Notes under the pieces: generated by a model
The model's input: the letters and a program-made list of their open reading frames with translations, nothing else
Databases searched by the model: none
What the model was told of the DNA's origin: nothing
NCBI GenBank assembly: GCA_044355095.1
Contig: JBIKYT010000002.1
Span: 40,146-104,145 of the forward strand
Source: Casp-actino8 sp044355095
GTDB taxonomy: Bacteria; Actinomycetota; Acidimicrobiia; Acidimicrobiales; Ilumatobacteraceae
Reading direction: 5' to 3'
Length of the DNA stretch: 64,000 nucleotides
Position numbers and translations under genes: made by a program
In this document: positions 26,521 to 34,970 of the stretch, piece after piece
Position numbering within the stretch: the stretch's first letter is position 1
Layout of the letters: the number at the start of each line of letters is the position of its first letter

Positions 26521-26719
26521 ATCTGGGCGTGTCATTGGCGACAGTGTCACAAAGGCTGACTTTGAGCGGTCTACACTCGTGACATCGGGCTGACAGATCG
26601 GTGCCAGCAGGCCCCGGCCCGGGATAGTGCAAGACAAGATGCAACCTTCGGTTGACATCGTTGTTTGCGCAACCCCGTGTAATGCACATCATGTCAATGA
26701 CCTCATAAGGAGCCCAACC
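26521..26719 (+). other. Leader region upstream of ahcY
   Basis: About 200 non-coding bases, the longest gap in the window. They contain a GC-rich block (GGCCCCGGCCCGGG, about 26611-26624) and two short hairpin-forming segments: CAACC-TTC-GGTTG near 26642 and GTTG-TTTGCG-CAAC near 26661. AAGGAG then stands before the ahcY ATG. It is an obvious candidate for a structured 5' leader, but I could not match it to the SAH or SAM riboswitch consensus cores I know. Confidence 0.4.
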
Positions 26720-28171
26720 ATGTCCACGTCTTTTGCTGATCGTAAAGACTTCCGCGTCGCCGATCTTTCAATGGCCCCATTTGGCCGCAAAGAAATTCAT
26801 CTCGCCGAGCATGAAATGCCCGGTCTGCGCGCGTTGCGCAAAGAGTACGGCGTCACCAAGCCGCTGAAAGGTGCACGAATCTCTGGTTCGTTGCATATGA
26901 CCATTCAGACTGCAGTTCTGATCGAGACGTTGGTTGAACTTGGTGCTGAAGTTCGTTGGGCATCGTGCAATATTTTCTCGACACAAGATCATGCGGCGGC
27001 AGCAATTGCTGTTGGCCCGAACGGAACTGTTGACAACCCATCGGGTGTTCCGGTGTTCGCTTGGAAGGGCGAGACACTTGAAGAGTACTGGTGGTGCACC
27101 GAGCAGATGATGACGTGGCCTGACGGCGACGGCCCGAACATGATTCTTGACGACGGTGGCGACGCCACGTTGTTGTTGCACAAGGGTGTTGAGTACGAGA
27201 AGTCGGGAGAAGTTCCCGATCCCACAACGGCATCTAACGCCGAACTGGCAATCGTGCTTGGTCTTTTGCAGCGCGGTCTCAAGACTGATCCAACTAAGTG
27301 GACACGTATGGCCGCAGGTATCAAGGGTGTTACTGAAGAAACAACTACTGGTGTGATGCGCTTGTACAAGATGTTTGAGCGCAACGAGTTGTTGTTCCCT
27401 GCGATCAACGTGAATGACTCAGTGACCAAGTCAAAGTTCGACAACTTGTACGGATGCCGTCACTCGTTGATCGACGCAATCTGTCGTGCAACTGACGTCA
27501 TGATCGCCGGCAAAGTTGCCGTTGTATGTGGCTACGGCGATGTTGGTAAGGGTTGCGTGCAGGCATTGCGCGGCCAAGGTGCGCGAGTCATTGTGACAGA
27601 AGCCGACCCCATCAATGCTTTGCAGGCAGCAATGGAGGGTTACCAAGTCACCACTCTCGAAGACATCATTGGTGAAGTTGACATTTTCGTTTCGGCTACT
27701 GGCAACGATCACATCATCACGATTGATCACATGCTCAAGATGAAGCACAACGCAATTGTGTGCAACATCGGCCACTTCGACTCCGAAATTGATATGGCTG
27801 GATTGGCTCGAAGCGGCGCGACACGTGATGAATTGAAGCCCGGAACCGACTTGTGGTCTTTCCCCGATGGACATGCAATCATCGTGTTGGCTGAAGGCCG
27901 TTTGGTCAACCTCGGTTGCGCAACTGGTCACCCAAGTTTCGTGATGAGCTGTTCATTTTCTAACCAAGTCATTGCGCAAATTGAGTTGTTCACGAACCTC
28001 GCGGCGTACCCACTTGGTGTGTATGTATTGCCAAAGCATCTTGATGAAAAGGTTGCTTCGCTTCACTTAGGTGCACTCGGAGTCAAGTTGACGAAGTTGA
28101 CCGATGAGCAAGCCGAATACTTGGGAGTAGCTCCTTCGGGACCATTCAAACCCGAGCGTTACCGCTACTAA
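26720..28171 (+). CDS. ahcY: Adenosylhomocysteinase
   Basis: A 483-residue S-adenosylhomocysteine hydrolase that splits SAH to adenosine and homocysteine using tightly bound NAD. Visible motifs are SGSLHMTIQTAVLIETL, WASCNIFSTQDHAAAAI, the NAD loop VVCGYGDVGKGCVQALRGQG, ATGNDHIITIDHMLKMK, NIGHFDSEID, and the C-terminal LTDEQAEYLG...GPFKPERYRY. The ATG at 26720 is chosen because of the AAGGAG upstream and the typical N-terminus; the frame is open to 26627. The stop overlaps the next gene's start (TAATG). Confidence 0.96.
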   Translation: MSTSFADRKDFRVADLSMAPFGRKEIHLAEHEMPGLRALRKEYGVTKPLKGARISGSLHMTIQTAVLIETLVELGAEVRWASCNIFSTQDHAAAAIAVGPNGTVDNPSGVPVFAWKGETLEEYWWCTEQMMTWPDGDGPNMILDDGGDATLLLHKGVEYEKSGEVPDPTTASNAELAIVLGLLQRGLKTDPTKWTRMAAGIKGVTEETTTGVMRLYKMFERNELLFPAINVNDSVTKSKFDNLYGCRHSLIDAICRATDVMIAGKVAVVCGYGDVGKGCVQALRGQGARVIVTEADPINALQAAMEGYQVTTLEDIIGEVDIFVSATGNDHIITIDHMLKMKHNAIVCNIGHFDSEIDMAGLARSGATRDELKPGTDLWSFPDGHAIIVLAEGRLVNLGCATGHPSFVMSCSFSNQVIAQIELFTNLAAYPLGVYVLPKHLDEKVASLHLGALGVKLTKLTDEQAEYLGVAPSGPFKPERYRY

Positions 28172-28791
28172 TGTCCAAGTTGTACGCAGAAAAGCTAGCC
28201 CGGTGTATTGCCGGGCTAGCTTTTTTCGGTTTTGGAATCACTCTCTTTATACGAGCTAATCTCGGGCTCGCACCATGGGATATTTTCCATAAGGGACTTT
28301 CTGAGAAGTTAGATGTTTCCATCGGTCTAGTTATTGTGGGCGTCGGCCTTTTGCTCTTGTTGTTATGGATTCCTTTGCGGCAAAAACCGGGAGTAGGCAC
28401 AGTTTTAAACGCGCTAGAAATTGGTTTCGTTGTCAACCTCACCAAGCCATTGATTGGTGAACCTGATCAACTCGTGATGCGCACCTTCATGGTGATCGCC
28501 GGTGTTTTGGTGATTGCACTCGGATCAGCTTTGTATATTGGCGCAGGCCTAGGCTCGGGGCCTCGTGATGGTTTGATGTTGGGCTTATCTCAGAGTTCAA
28601 TTGGTGGACGTCGCATCAGTATTCGCGTTGCTCGAACAACGATTGAATTGACCGTCATGATTGCGGGACTTTTCTTGGGTGGTTCAATTGGAATCGGAAC
28701 ATTGATTTTTATGTTCGGAATTGGTCCGTTGGTGCAACTTGTTTTGCCGCGATTTGAGATGCGCCTTGCGCGCGCCAAACAAATCGCTTAG
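28171..28791 (+). CDS. YczE-like membrane protein
   Basis: A 206-residue integral membrane protein with five or six helices, matching the YczE/YyaS family: GLAFFGFGITLFIRANLGLAPWDIFHKGLSEKLDVSIG and later GSALYIGAGLGSGPRDGLMLGLS. Function is not known for the family. The ATG overlaps the ahcY stop by one base. Codons ~7-19, which encode the conserved first helix (R-C-I-A-G-L-A-F-F), are also the arms and T-tract of a perfect intrinsic terminator, so expression should depend on readthrough or on ribosomes masking the hairpin. The 3' end overlaps the convergent IclR gene by four bases. Confidence 0.85.
   Translation: MSKLYAEKLARCIAGLAFFGFGITLFIRANLGLAPWDIFHKGLSEKLDVSIGLVIVGVGLLLLLLWIPLRQKPGVGTVLNALEIGFVVNLTKPLIGEPDQLVMRTFMVIAGVLVIALGSALYIGAGLGSGPRDGLMLGLSQSSIGGRRISIRVARTTIELTVMIAGLFLGGSIGIGTLIFMFGIGPLVQLVLPRFEMRLARAKQIA
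28191..28226 (+). terminator. Rho-independent terminator of ahcY inside yczE-like coding sequence
   Basis: A perfect 13-bp stem, AAAGCTAGCCCGG (28191-28203), pairs with CCGGGCTAGCTTT (28211-28223) around the 7-base loop TGTATTG; the T run continues to 28226. It starts 20 bases after the ahcY stop, a classical terminator position, yet lies within codons 7-19 of the overlapping downstream gene. Confidence 0.9.
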
Positions 28792-29483
28792 ATGCCGGTA
28801 ATGAGTCGGGCTGCGGCGGCAGTCTTTTCGCCCATGACTTTGTAGCAGCTGGGGGCGACGCGTTCGTTCGGTCCAACAATCGAAATTGAAGCGATTGGTT
28901 GAGCTGGACCGTCGTAAATCACGCTGCCAATAGCGACGGAGTTTGGGTGTCCCGGAGTGATTCTGTAATAACGCGGTCGGTCATCATTGGCTGCCCCCAG
29001 CCAGGCGCTCTCACCTGTAGGAAACTGATTAATCAAGGTTTGTAAGTCGGCTGTATTTGGTGTATCCAATTGAATGAGAACGCGTTTGCCGACTTCCATC
29101 GTGATCTTTATGTTGTGTTTGCTATCAACTTTGTCGAGCAATGTGGCGTACAAATCGCTACCCACATGGGTGAACTGCCATAAGAGTGCAGTTTCACCGA
29201 TGGTTTCCGAAAGTTCCTCGAGTTGCTCGCGGGAAGTCTTTCGTAAATCAACCGCAACCCGATTTGACAACGTGAGCACTCGGGGAGTCAAGACCCAGGC
29301 GGTGCCATGATTTTGCTTTTGAATGTAGCCACTTGCGCCAAGGGTGATCAAGATCCGCTGGGCTGTGTTCTTGTCCATATTCATGTGGCGGGCCAAGGCC
29401 GAGACGCCAATGGGTTGCAATTCGGCAACGACTTCAAGCACAGCGAGGGCGTTTTCTACTGTTTGCAAAGTCTTCACAGCCAT
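28788..29483 (-). CDS. IclR-family transcriptional regulator
   Basis: A 231-residue regulator. The N-terminal winged helix-turn-helix (residues ~5-65, VENALAVLEVVAELQPIGVSALARHMNMDKNTAQRILITL) is followed by the IclR effector-binding domain (~75-231). IclR proteins usually control catabolic genes, including their own, in response to a small ligand. A 19-bp dyad lies just upstream of its start (29512-29530) and is a candidate autoregulatory site. It is divergent from comF and convergent with the yczE-like gene. Its target pathway cannot be read from its neighbours. Confidence 0.9.
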   Translation of the reverse strand: MAVKTLQTVENALAVLEVVAELQPIGVSALARHMNMDKNTAQRILITLGASGYIQKQNHGTAWVLTPRVLTLSNRVAVDLRKTSREQLEELSETIGETALLWQFTHVGSDLYATLLDKVDSKHNIKITMEVGKRVLIQLDTPNTADLQTLINQFPTGESAWLGAANDDRPRYYRITPGHPNSVAIGSVIYDGPAQPIASISIVGPNERVAPSCYKVMGEKTAAAARLITGI

Positions 29484-29511
29484 TGCAGAACTCTACACAA
29501 CTAGTGACATC

Positions 29512-29530
29512 TGTATTCAATAAAAATACA
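29512..29530. promoter_or_regulatory. AT-rich dyad between iclR and comF
   Basis: The inverted repeat TGTATT (29512-29517), CAATAAA, AATACA (29525-29530) lies 28 bases upstream of the IclR start and 63 bases upstream of comF. Its spacing and position fit an IclR-type operator, though it is AT-rich and could be part of a promoter. Confidence 0.4.
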
Positions 29531-29593
29531 CTAGGTCAGATTGTGACACAGCAATTTCTCAACTCTGCCATACCCATTTGATTTGATGACCTC

Positions 29594-30229
29594 ATGTTTA
29601 GTGCTTTGCGTTGTACCCAATGTCAACAGATATTCCGCCCGCGTGCGGCCGATGGCGAGGTTGAATCTCCAATGGGTCGTGTCTGCAGATCATGTGATCC
29701 AGTAGGCGGCGCTACTTCACGAACGATTAGGGCAACTGATCAGTTGCACGGCGACACTCAAGAATTGATTCGCGGATTGAAATACCGCAATCAAAGGGGT
29801 GCCGTGGCCGAATTAGCCGACCAGCTGGTGCAGTCAATCATTGCTGATCCCGAATCTCCGCAGTACGAGATTGTGACCTGGGCGCCAACGTCAAGTGTGC
29901 GTCAGCGGCAGCGTGGATACGACCAATCCGAGTTATTGGCACGGGCTGTCGCAACACGTTTGGGTATTAAATGTCGGCGCTTGCTCTATCGCGATCGCAG
30001 CGCACCTCAGACCGGTCGCAATCGTGAACAACGGCTACATGGTCCCATCTTCAGGGCCCGTCCGATGCGGCGGCCTTATCGAGTTCTCGTGATCGATGAT
30101 GTGGTCACGACGGGAAGTACTTTGCGGGCGGCCGCACATGCGCTCGACTTGGCTGGGGCTAAAGAGGTGTGCCTGCTGGCGGTAGCGGCCACACCACGTG
30201 ACCGTTCTACAAATTCGCGAGTTGCCTGA
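29594..30229 (+). CDS. comF: ComF-family phosphoribosyltransferase-like protein
   Basis: A 211-residue ComF/GntX-type protein. The N-terminus carries a C-T-Q-C pair and a C-R-S-C pair that could form a zinc ribbon, then LIRGLKYRNQRG, WAPTSSVRQRQRGYDQSELLA, and the PRPP-binding motif VLVIDDVVTTGSTLRAAA (~residues 158-175). ComF proteins take part in DNA uptake in competent bacteria, but many bacteria keep the gene without known competence. It often lies just upstream of secA in actinobacteria, as here with one gene between. The 3' end overlaps the convergent HAD gene. Confidence 0.88.
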   Translation: MFSALRCTQCQQIFRPRAADGEVESPMGRVCRSCDPVGGATSRTIRATDQLHGDTQELIRGLKYRNQRGAVAELADQLVQSIIADPESPQYEIVTWAPTSSVRQRQRGYDQSELLARAVATRLGIKCRRLLYRDRSAPQTGRNREQRLHGPIFRARPMRRPYRVLVIDDVVTTGSTLRAAAHALDLAGAKEVCLLAVAATPRDRSTNSRVA

Positions 30230-30920
30230 CCCGTTGCACCGCATCGGTCGGATCAACGTCCACCCAAATGCCATGCATTCCTACGGCGGTGGCGGCATTG
30301 ACATTGCTTTGGGCATCGTCAAGAAATGCCGTTCGATGAGCCTCAACTCCAAGCCGACTCAACGAGAGTTCGTAGATGGCGTGGTTGGGTTTGCGCATAC
30401 CGACTTCGTGGCTGTCAACAACATCATCAAAAATGTTGGCGAAATCAAGCATCGGCCACCAGGCTTGCCGCAATTCGCGGACGTTGTTGGTTAAGACTCC
30501 CAAGCGAAATCCGCAAGATTTGAGTTCGTGAACGAGGTTGACGACCAAATGATTGGGTTCGAAGGCAAAGCCGACGATCGACGGATTCTTGGAATCGGCG
30601 GTCTTTGCTGCAGGCGTTTCTAATGAGTTCGCGGATAGTTGTAAGCCGGCTTCCAGAACCAGTGGACCAAGTTGCTCGCGATATTCGACCATGCTGATCT
30701 CGCCACGCTCTAGGCGATGCCACGGGTGGTCAGTATCTTGGCCATAATCGCCCATCATGACCTTCATCACCTTGTCGACGGGGTCATTGGGGAAACGTTT
30801 GGCCACGTCGGATGGGCGTCCATTGCTGGCTAAAACCCCACCAAAATCGAAGATGACTGCGTCGATATGCCGAGATGACGAAGGGGTCTGTTGTGACGAG
30901 GAAGGCGCTGAGTCGGACAC
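30207..30920 (-). CDS. HAD-superfamily hydrolase
   Basis: A 237-residue HAD phosphatase of the epoxide-hydrolase/ACAD10-like subgroup. Motif I is VIFDFGGVLASNG (the second Asp of the usual D-x-D is Gly, as in this subgroup), motif II LGVLTNN, and motif IV FLDDAQSNVNAATAVGMHGIW. An alpha-helical cap lies between residues ~45 and 120. The missing second Asp suggests it may not be a simple phosphomonoesterase. The 3' end overlaps comF by 23 bases in convergent orientation; it is divergent from secA with a 103-base gap that must hold both promoters. Confidence 0.85.
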   Translation of the reverse strand: MSDSAPSSSQQTPSSSRHIDAVIFDFGGVLASNGRPSDVAKRFPNDPVDKVMKVMMGDYGQDTDHPWHRLERGEISMVEYREQLGPLVLEAGLQLSANSLETPAAKTADSKNPSIVGFAFEPNHLVVNLVHELKSCGFRLGVLTNNVRELRQAWWPMLDFANIFDDVVDSHEVGMRKPNHAIYELSLSRLGVEAHRTAFLDDAQSNVNAATAVGMHGIWVDVDPTDAVQRVRQLANL

Positions 30921-31023
30921 ACATCAATTCTGCCCGTCGGCCTGCTTTCTTACATCATTGTTGCATGTGAACTTTCGGTGACCCCCGAGGCTCGTAGATA
31001 CCGCCTGTAGGCTCTATCTCTGC

Positions 31024-33783
31024 ATGGGAATCCTCGATCGCATCCTGCGGGCCGGTGAAGGCAAGAAACTGAAGGCCCTCGAGGGTCTCGTTCCTGACAT
31101 CAACGCCCTTGAGTCATCTATTCAGTCTTTGTCCGACGACGCACTGCGTGGCAAGACCGCTGAATTCCGTACCCGTCTTGAGCGGGGTGAATCGCTTGAC
31201 GATCTACTAGTTGAAGCATTCGCCGTCGTGCGTGAAGGAGCCCACCGTGTAATCGGGCAACGGCACTACGACGTGCAGTTAATGGGTGGCGCGGCGCTGC
31301 ACTTTGGTTGGGTTGCTGAAATGAAGACGGGTGAAGGTAAGACCTTGGTCTCAACCTTGCCGGCCTATCTCAATGGTCTGTCCGGTAACGGCGTACACCT
31401 CATCACGGTCAACGACTACTTGGCTCGTCGTGACTCCGAATGGATGGGTCGCGTTCACCGTTGGCTGGGTTTGAGCGTCGGACTCGTGGTTCCGGGTTCT
31501 CGCGAACGTCCCGAACAAAAGCGGGCTGACTATGCCGCTGACATTACATACGGAACCAATAACGAATTTGGTTTTGATTACTTGCGCGACAATATGGCGG
31601 CAACGAAACTCAATAAGGTCCAACGCGGACACGCCTTCGCCATCGTTGACGAAGTTGACTCAATTTTGATCGACGAAGCGCGTACGCCGCTGATCATTTC
31701 TGGACGAGTGGCTGATGCAGCCAATCTGTATTACCGATTCGCTTCAATCGTGCGTGCGCTTAAGCGCGATGTTGATTATGAGGTAGAAGAAGACAAGCGC
31801 ATTGTCATGCCGACCGAGGCCGGTATTGAACGAGTTGAAGCCGAACTCGGTCTCGAAAACTTGTACGACGAAGTCCAGCGAAATCTGGTCCATCAATTGC
31901 AGGTGGCTCTCAAGGCTAAAGAGTTGTACCGCCGCGACAAGGACTACATCATTCAAGGTGGCGAGGTAAAAATCGTCGACGAATTTACTGGTCGTATTCT
32001 GGAAGGCCGTCGCTGGAGTGAAGGTATCCACCAAGCGGTTGAAGCCAAAGAAGGCGTCAAGATCAAAGAAGAAAACCAGACGCTGGCGACGATTACATTG
32101 CAGAACTATTTCCGCATGTACGACAAACTCGCGGGTATGACCGGAACGGCGCAAACCGAAGCTGCTGAACTGATGAATACGTACGATTTGCAAGTTGTGC
32201 CGATCCCGACGAACCGTGCCGTGGCGCGTATTGATTCACCCGATCAGATTTTCAAGACAGAAGATGCCAAGTTCAACGCAGTTGTCACTGACATCATCGA
32301 ACGACATGCCAACGGACAACCCGTCTTGGTGGGTACAGTCAGCGTTGAAAAGAGCGAACACCTCTCGCGACTTCTCGCCAAAAATGGCGTGAAGCACGAA
32401 GTCTTGAACGCCAAACAACACACTCGTGAAGCCGAAATCGTGACGCAGGCTGGTCGGTTGGGAGCAGTCACTGTCGCAACCAATATGGCTGGTCGCGGAG
32501 TAGACATTTTGCTCGGCGGTAATCCAGAAGGTCTTGCCCATCGCGCAGTACTCGCCGAAGGCCACGCTGCTGACACGCTGACCGATGAATTCACTTTGCC
32601 GCTTCCGCTTGATCAGATGCCCGATGAATATCGCGCCGCGCGAGTCGTTGCACAAGCTCGGTATGCCGAACTCCTCACTGCAATTACAGCGAAGTGCAAG
32701 GCAGAGGGCGACAAAGTTCGTGAGGTAGGCGGCCTATATGTCATTGGCTCAGAGCGTCATGAGAGTCGGCGTATCGACAATCAGTTGCGTGGACGCGCCG
32801 GACGTCAAGGTGATCCTGGTTCAAGCCGTTTCTATTTGAGTCTTGAAGACGAATTGATGCGCTTATTCGCTACCGGCGCGTTGAGTTGGGTGATGGGCCG
32901 AGCGTTGCCCGATGACGAAGCAATTGAACACAAGATGGTGACCAAGGCCATTGAACGGGCACAAAGCACTGTTGAAACTCGTAACGCCGAGATTCGTAAG
33001 AACGTCTTGAAATACGACGAAGTGATGAATGAGCAGCGCAAAGTTATTTACAAGCGCCGCGACCAGATTCTTGATGGGGCCGACCTGAAGGTTGCTGCTC
33101 TTGAGTACATGGCTGAAGCCGTTGATTCACTGATCGAAACCCATTGTGTGAGTGAAGCCGATGATGAATGGGATCTCGAGGGTCTGACCAAAGAGCTAAA
33201 AACGTATTGGCCAAATGATCTGACGCCAGATGGTTTGGGTCAATCGTCTAATACCAACAAGATGTACGACGTCGTGATGGCGAATGCGACTGCCTATTAC
33301 GATCAGCGTGAAACTGAATTGACCCCAGAAGTTATGCGTGATGTTGAACGTCAAGTCATGCTTCGCATTATTGATCAACGTTGGCGCGAACATCTTGAAG
33401 AGATGGATTATTTGCAAGAGGGCATCAATCTTCGTGCCATGGGTCAAAAAGATCCGCTATCTGAATGGCAGCGCGAAGGTTACGAAATGTTTGGTTCCAT
33501 GATGAAAGGAATCGCTCAAGATTTTGTGAAGTACGTGATGCATGTGCAACTAGTTCGCAATGAAGAGCCAGCGCCAGTAGTGCAAAACCTTCAACAGACA
33601 AAATCTGATGCGCCGTCGGCAGTTAGCCAAGCATCAGCACAGGGCGCAAGTGAAATGCCTCAGCAGGCTGCGCCGGTCAAGCAACAGCCCATCGTGAACG
33701 ACGAGTGGTCAAAGACCCCTCGTAATGCGCCGTGCCCATGTGGCTCGGGCAAGAAGTTCAAGATGTGCCACGGCACCAACTGA
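31024..33783 (+). CDS. secA: Preprotein translocase ATPase SecA
   Basis: The 919-residue motor of the Sec pathway. Walker A is MKTGEGKT (residues 100-107), followed by TVNDYLARRDSEWMG, the DEAD-box-like VDEVDSILIDEARTPLIISG, the crosslinking region, and QLRGRAGRQGDPGSSRFYLSLEDELMRLF. The C-terminus is the zinc-binding SEC-C motif APCPCGSGKKFKMCHG, which contacts SecB or ribosomes. It is a full-length, normal SecA1-type protein and starts the secA-prfB-ftsE-ftsX block. Confidence 0.98.
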   Translation: MGILDRILRAGEGKKLKALEGLVPDINALESSIQSLSDDALRGKTAEFRTRLERGESLDDLLVEAFAVVREGAHRVIGQRHYDVQLMGGAALHFGWVAEMKTGEGKTLVSTLPAYLNGLSGNGVHLITVNDYLARRDSEWMGRVHRWLGLSVGLVVPGSRERPEQKRADYAADITYGTNNEFGFDYLRDNMAATKLNKVQRGHAFAIVDEVDSILIDEARTPLIISGRVADAANLYYRFASIVRALKRDVDYEVEEDKRIVMPTEAGIERVEAELGLENLYDEVQRNLVHQLQVALKAKELYRRDKDYIIQGGEVKIVDEFTGRILEGRRWSEGIHQAVEAKEGVKIKEENQTLATITLQNYFRMYDKLAGMTGTAQTEAAELMNTYDLQVVPIPTNRAVARIDSPDQIFKTEDAKFNAVVTDIIERHANGQPVLVGTVSVEKSEHLSRLLAKNGVKHEVLNAKQHTREAEIVTQAGRLGAVTVATNMAGRGVDILLGGNPEGLAHRAVLAEGHAADTLTDEFTLPLPLDQMPDEYRAARVVAQARYAELLTAITAKCKAEGDKVREVGGLYVIGSERHESRRIDNQLRGRAGRQGDPGSSRFYLSLEDELMRLFATGALSWVMGRALPDDEAIEHKMVTKAIERAQSTVETRNAEIRKNVLKYDEVMNEQRKVIYKRRDQILDGADLKVAALEYMAEAVDSLIETHCVSEADDEWDLEGLTKELKTYWPNDLTPDGLGQSSNTNKMYDVVMANATAYYDQRETELTPEVMRDVERQVMLRIIDQRWREHLEEMDYLQEGINLRAMGQKDPLSEWQREGYEMFGSMMKGIAQDFVKYVMHVQLVRNEEPAPVVQNLQQTKSDAPSAVSQASAQGASEMPQQAAPVKQQPIVNDEWSKTPRNAPCPCGSGKKFKMCHGTN

Positions 33784-33790
33784 GTTCGTC

Positions 33791-34894
33791 ATGCGCGATT
33801 TCACAGATGATTTGAAAGATGTGAGTCGACGACTCAGTGAGGCCAAGGTCTATCTCAAGATCGAAGCTCAACGAGATCGTTTCCGTGAACTTGAGATTGA
33901 GGTCTCGAAGCCGGGTCTTTGGGATGACCAAGAGTTTGCCAAAAAACTCAATGCTGAATACGCGAACACCAAAGGTGACATTGACATTTTTGATGGGCTG
34001 GCTCGTCAGTTAGAAGATGCTGAGGTGCTCCATGAATTGGCCCGCGAAATTGATGATGCCTCTCAAGAAACTGAAATTGAATCAAGTATCAAAGTTATTG
34101 CGCAGTCACTAAATGGTCTTGAAATGCGCAGTTTGTTTACTGGTGAACATGATGAGGCAGATTGCATCGTGCACATCAATACCAAAGACGGTGGAGTCGA
34201 CGCCCAAGATTGGAGCGAACTTCTGCTGCGTATGTACCAGCGTTGGGCTGAGCGTCGTGGACTCGAGTTTGAAATTAACGATATTTCGCCGGGTGCAGAA
34301 GCAGGAATTATGTCAGTTGAATTCACGTTGAAGGGTCGCTATGCCTACGGGCTCATGACTTCTGAACGTGGCACTCATCGTTTAGTTCGGATTAGTCCCT
34401 TTGATAACCAGGGCCGCCGCCAAACAAGTTTTTCCAATGTGCAGGTGTGGCCGGCAATGGAAAACCCCGATATTGAGATTGATGAAACGGATGTGCGGAT
34501 GGAAGTATTCCGTGCCTCTGGAGCCGGTGGTCAGCACGTGAATAAAACTTCATCGGCGGTTCGTTTGATTCACGAACCTACTGGTCTTGTCTCGTCGTCT
34601 CAGGAAGAACGCAGTCAATTGCAAAACCGCGAAAGGGCGATGAATCGTTTGAAGGCAATGGTTGCGGCGAAGATTGAAGAAGAACACCAGGCTGAACTTG
34701 ATCGCATCGCTGGTAAACAAGCCACCGTCGGTTGGGGTAGTCAAATCCGAAGTTATGTTTTACAGCCTTATCAAATGGTGAAAGATTTGCGTACAAATAT
34801 TGAATCAAGCAGCGTCGAATCGGTGCTAGACGGCGATATTGAAGAATTTATGGTCGGTTATTTGCAATGGCGTCGTGCTGGCGACGATTCCTGA
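33791..34894 (+). CDS. prfB: Peptide chain release factor 2
   Basis: A 367-residue RF2: it recognises UGA/UAA through the tripeptide S-P-F (202-204, in RISPFDNQGRRQTSF) and triggers peptide release through GGQ (246-248, in SGAGGQHVNKT). The ATG at 33791 is used because it gives the normal N-terminus; an in-frame start inside secA would add 22 residues. There is no in-frame UGA or CUUUGA shift site early in the gene, so the programmed +1 frameshift of many bacterial prfB genes is absent. It begins 7 bases after secA. Confidence 0.96.
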   Translation: MRDFTDDLKDVSRRLSEAKVYLKIEAQRDRFRELEIEVSKPGLWDDQEFAKKLNAEYANTKGDIDIFDGLARQLEDAEVLHELAREIDDASQETEIESSIKVIAQSLNGLEMRSLFTGEHDEADCIVHINTKDGGVDAQDWSELLLRMYQRWAERRGLEFEINDISPGAEAGIMSVEFTLKGRYAYGLMTSERGTHRLVRISPFDNQGRRQTSFSNVQVWPAMENPDIEIDETDVRMEVFRASGAGGQHVNKTSSAVRLIHEPTGLVSSSQEERSQLQNRERAMNRLKAMVAAKIEEEHQAELDRIAGKQATVGWGSQIRSYVLQPYQMVKDLRTNIESSSVESVLDGDIEEFMVGYLQWRRAGDDS

Positions 34895-34970
34895 CGAAGT
34901 ACCACTGATATCCTGACGGCTTGACTTCATGTGGTCGGCCAGCTGGTCGGTCTCTTGCCCGAGGAGCAAC

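Noticed and set aside
26590..26600. Further copy of the CTGACA operator near 26590
   Set aside because: Only the left half (CTGACAG) is present; no matching TGTCAG arm follows.
26521..26719. SAH or SAM riboswitch upstream of ahcY
   Set aside because: The conserved core sequences of the SAH and SAM-I/IV classes could not be matched by eye, so only an unassigned leader is reported.
30921..31023. Sigma-70 promoter for secA in the had-secA gap
   Set aside because: No -35/-10 pair with proper spacing could be read with confidence.
33791..33900. Programmed +1 frameshift in prfB
   Set aside because: The frame is continuous from ATG 33791 with no early in-frame UGA; RF2 motifs follow in the same frame.
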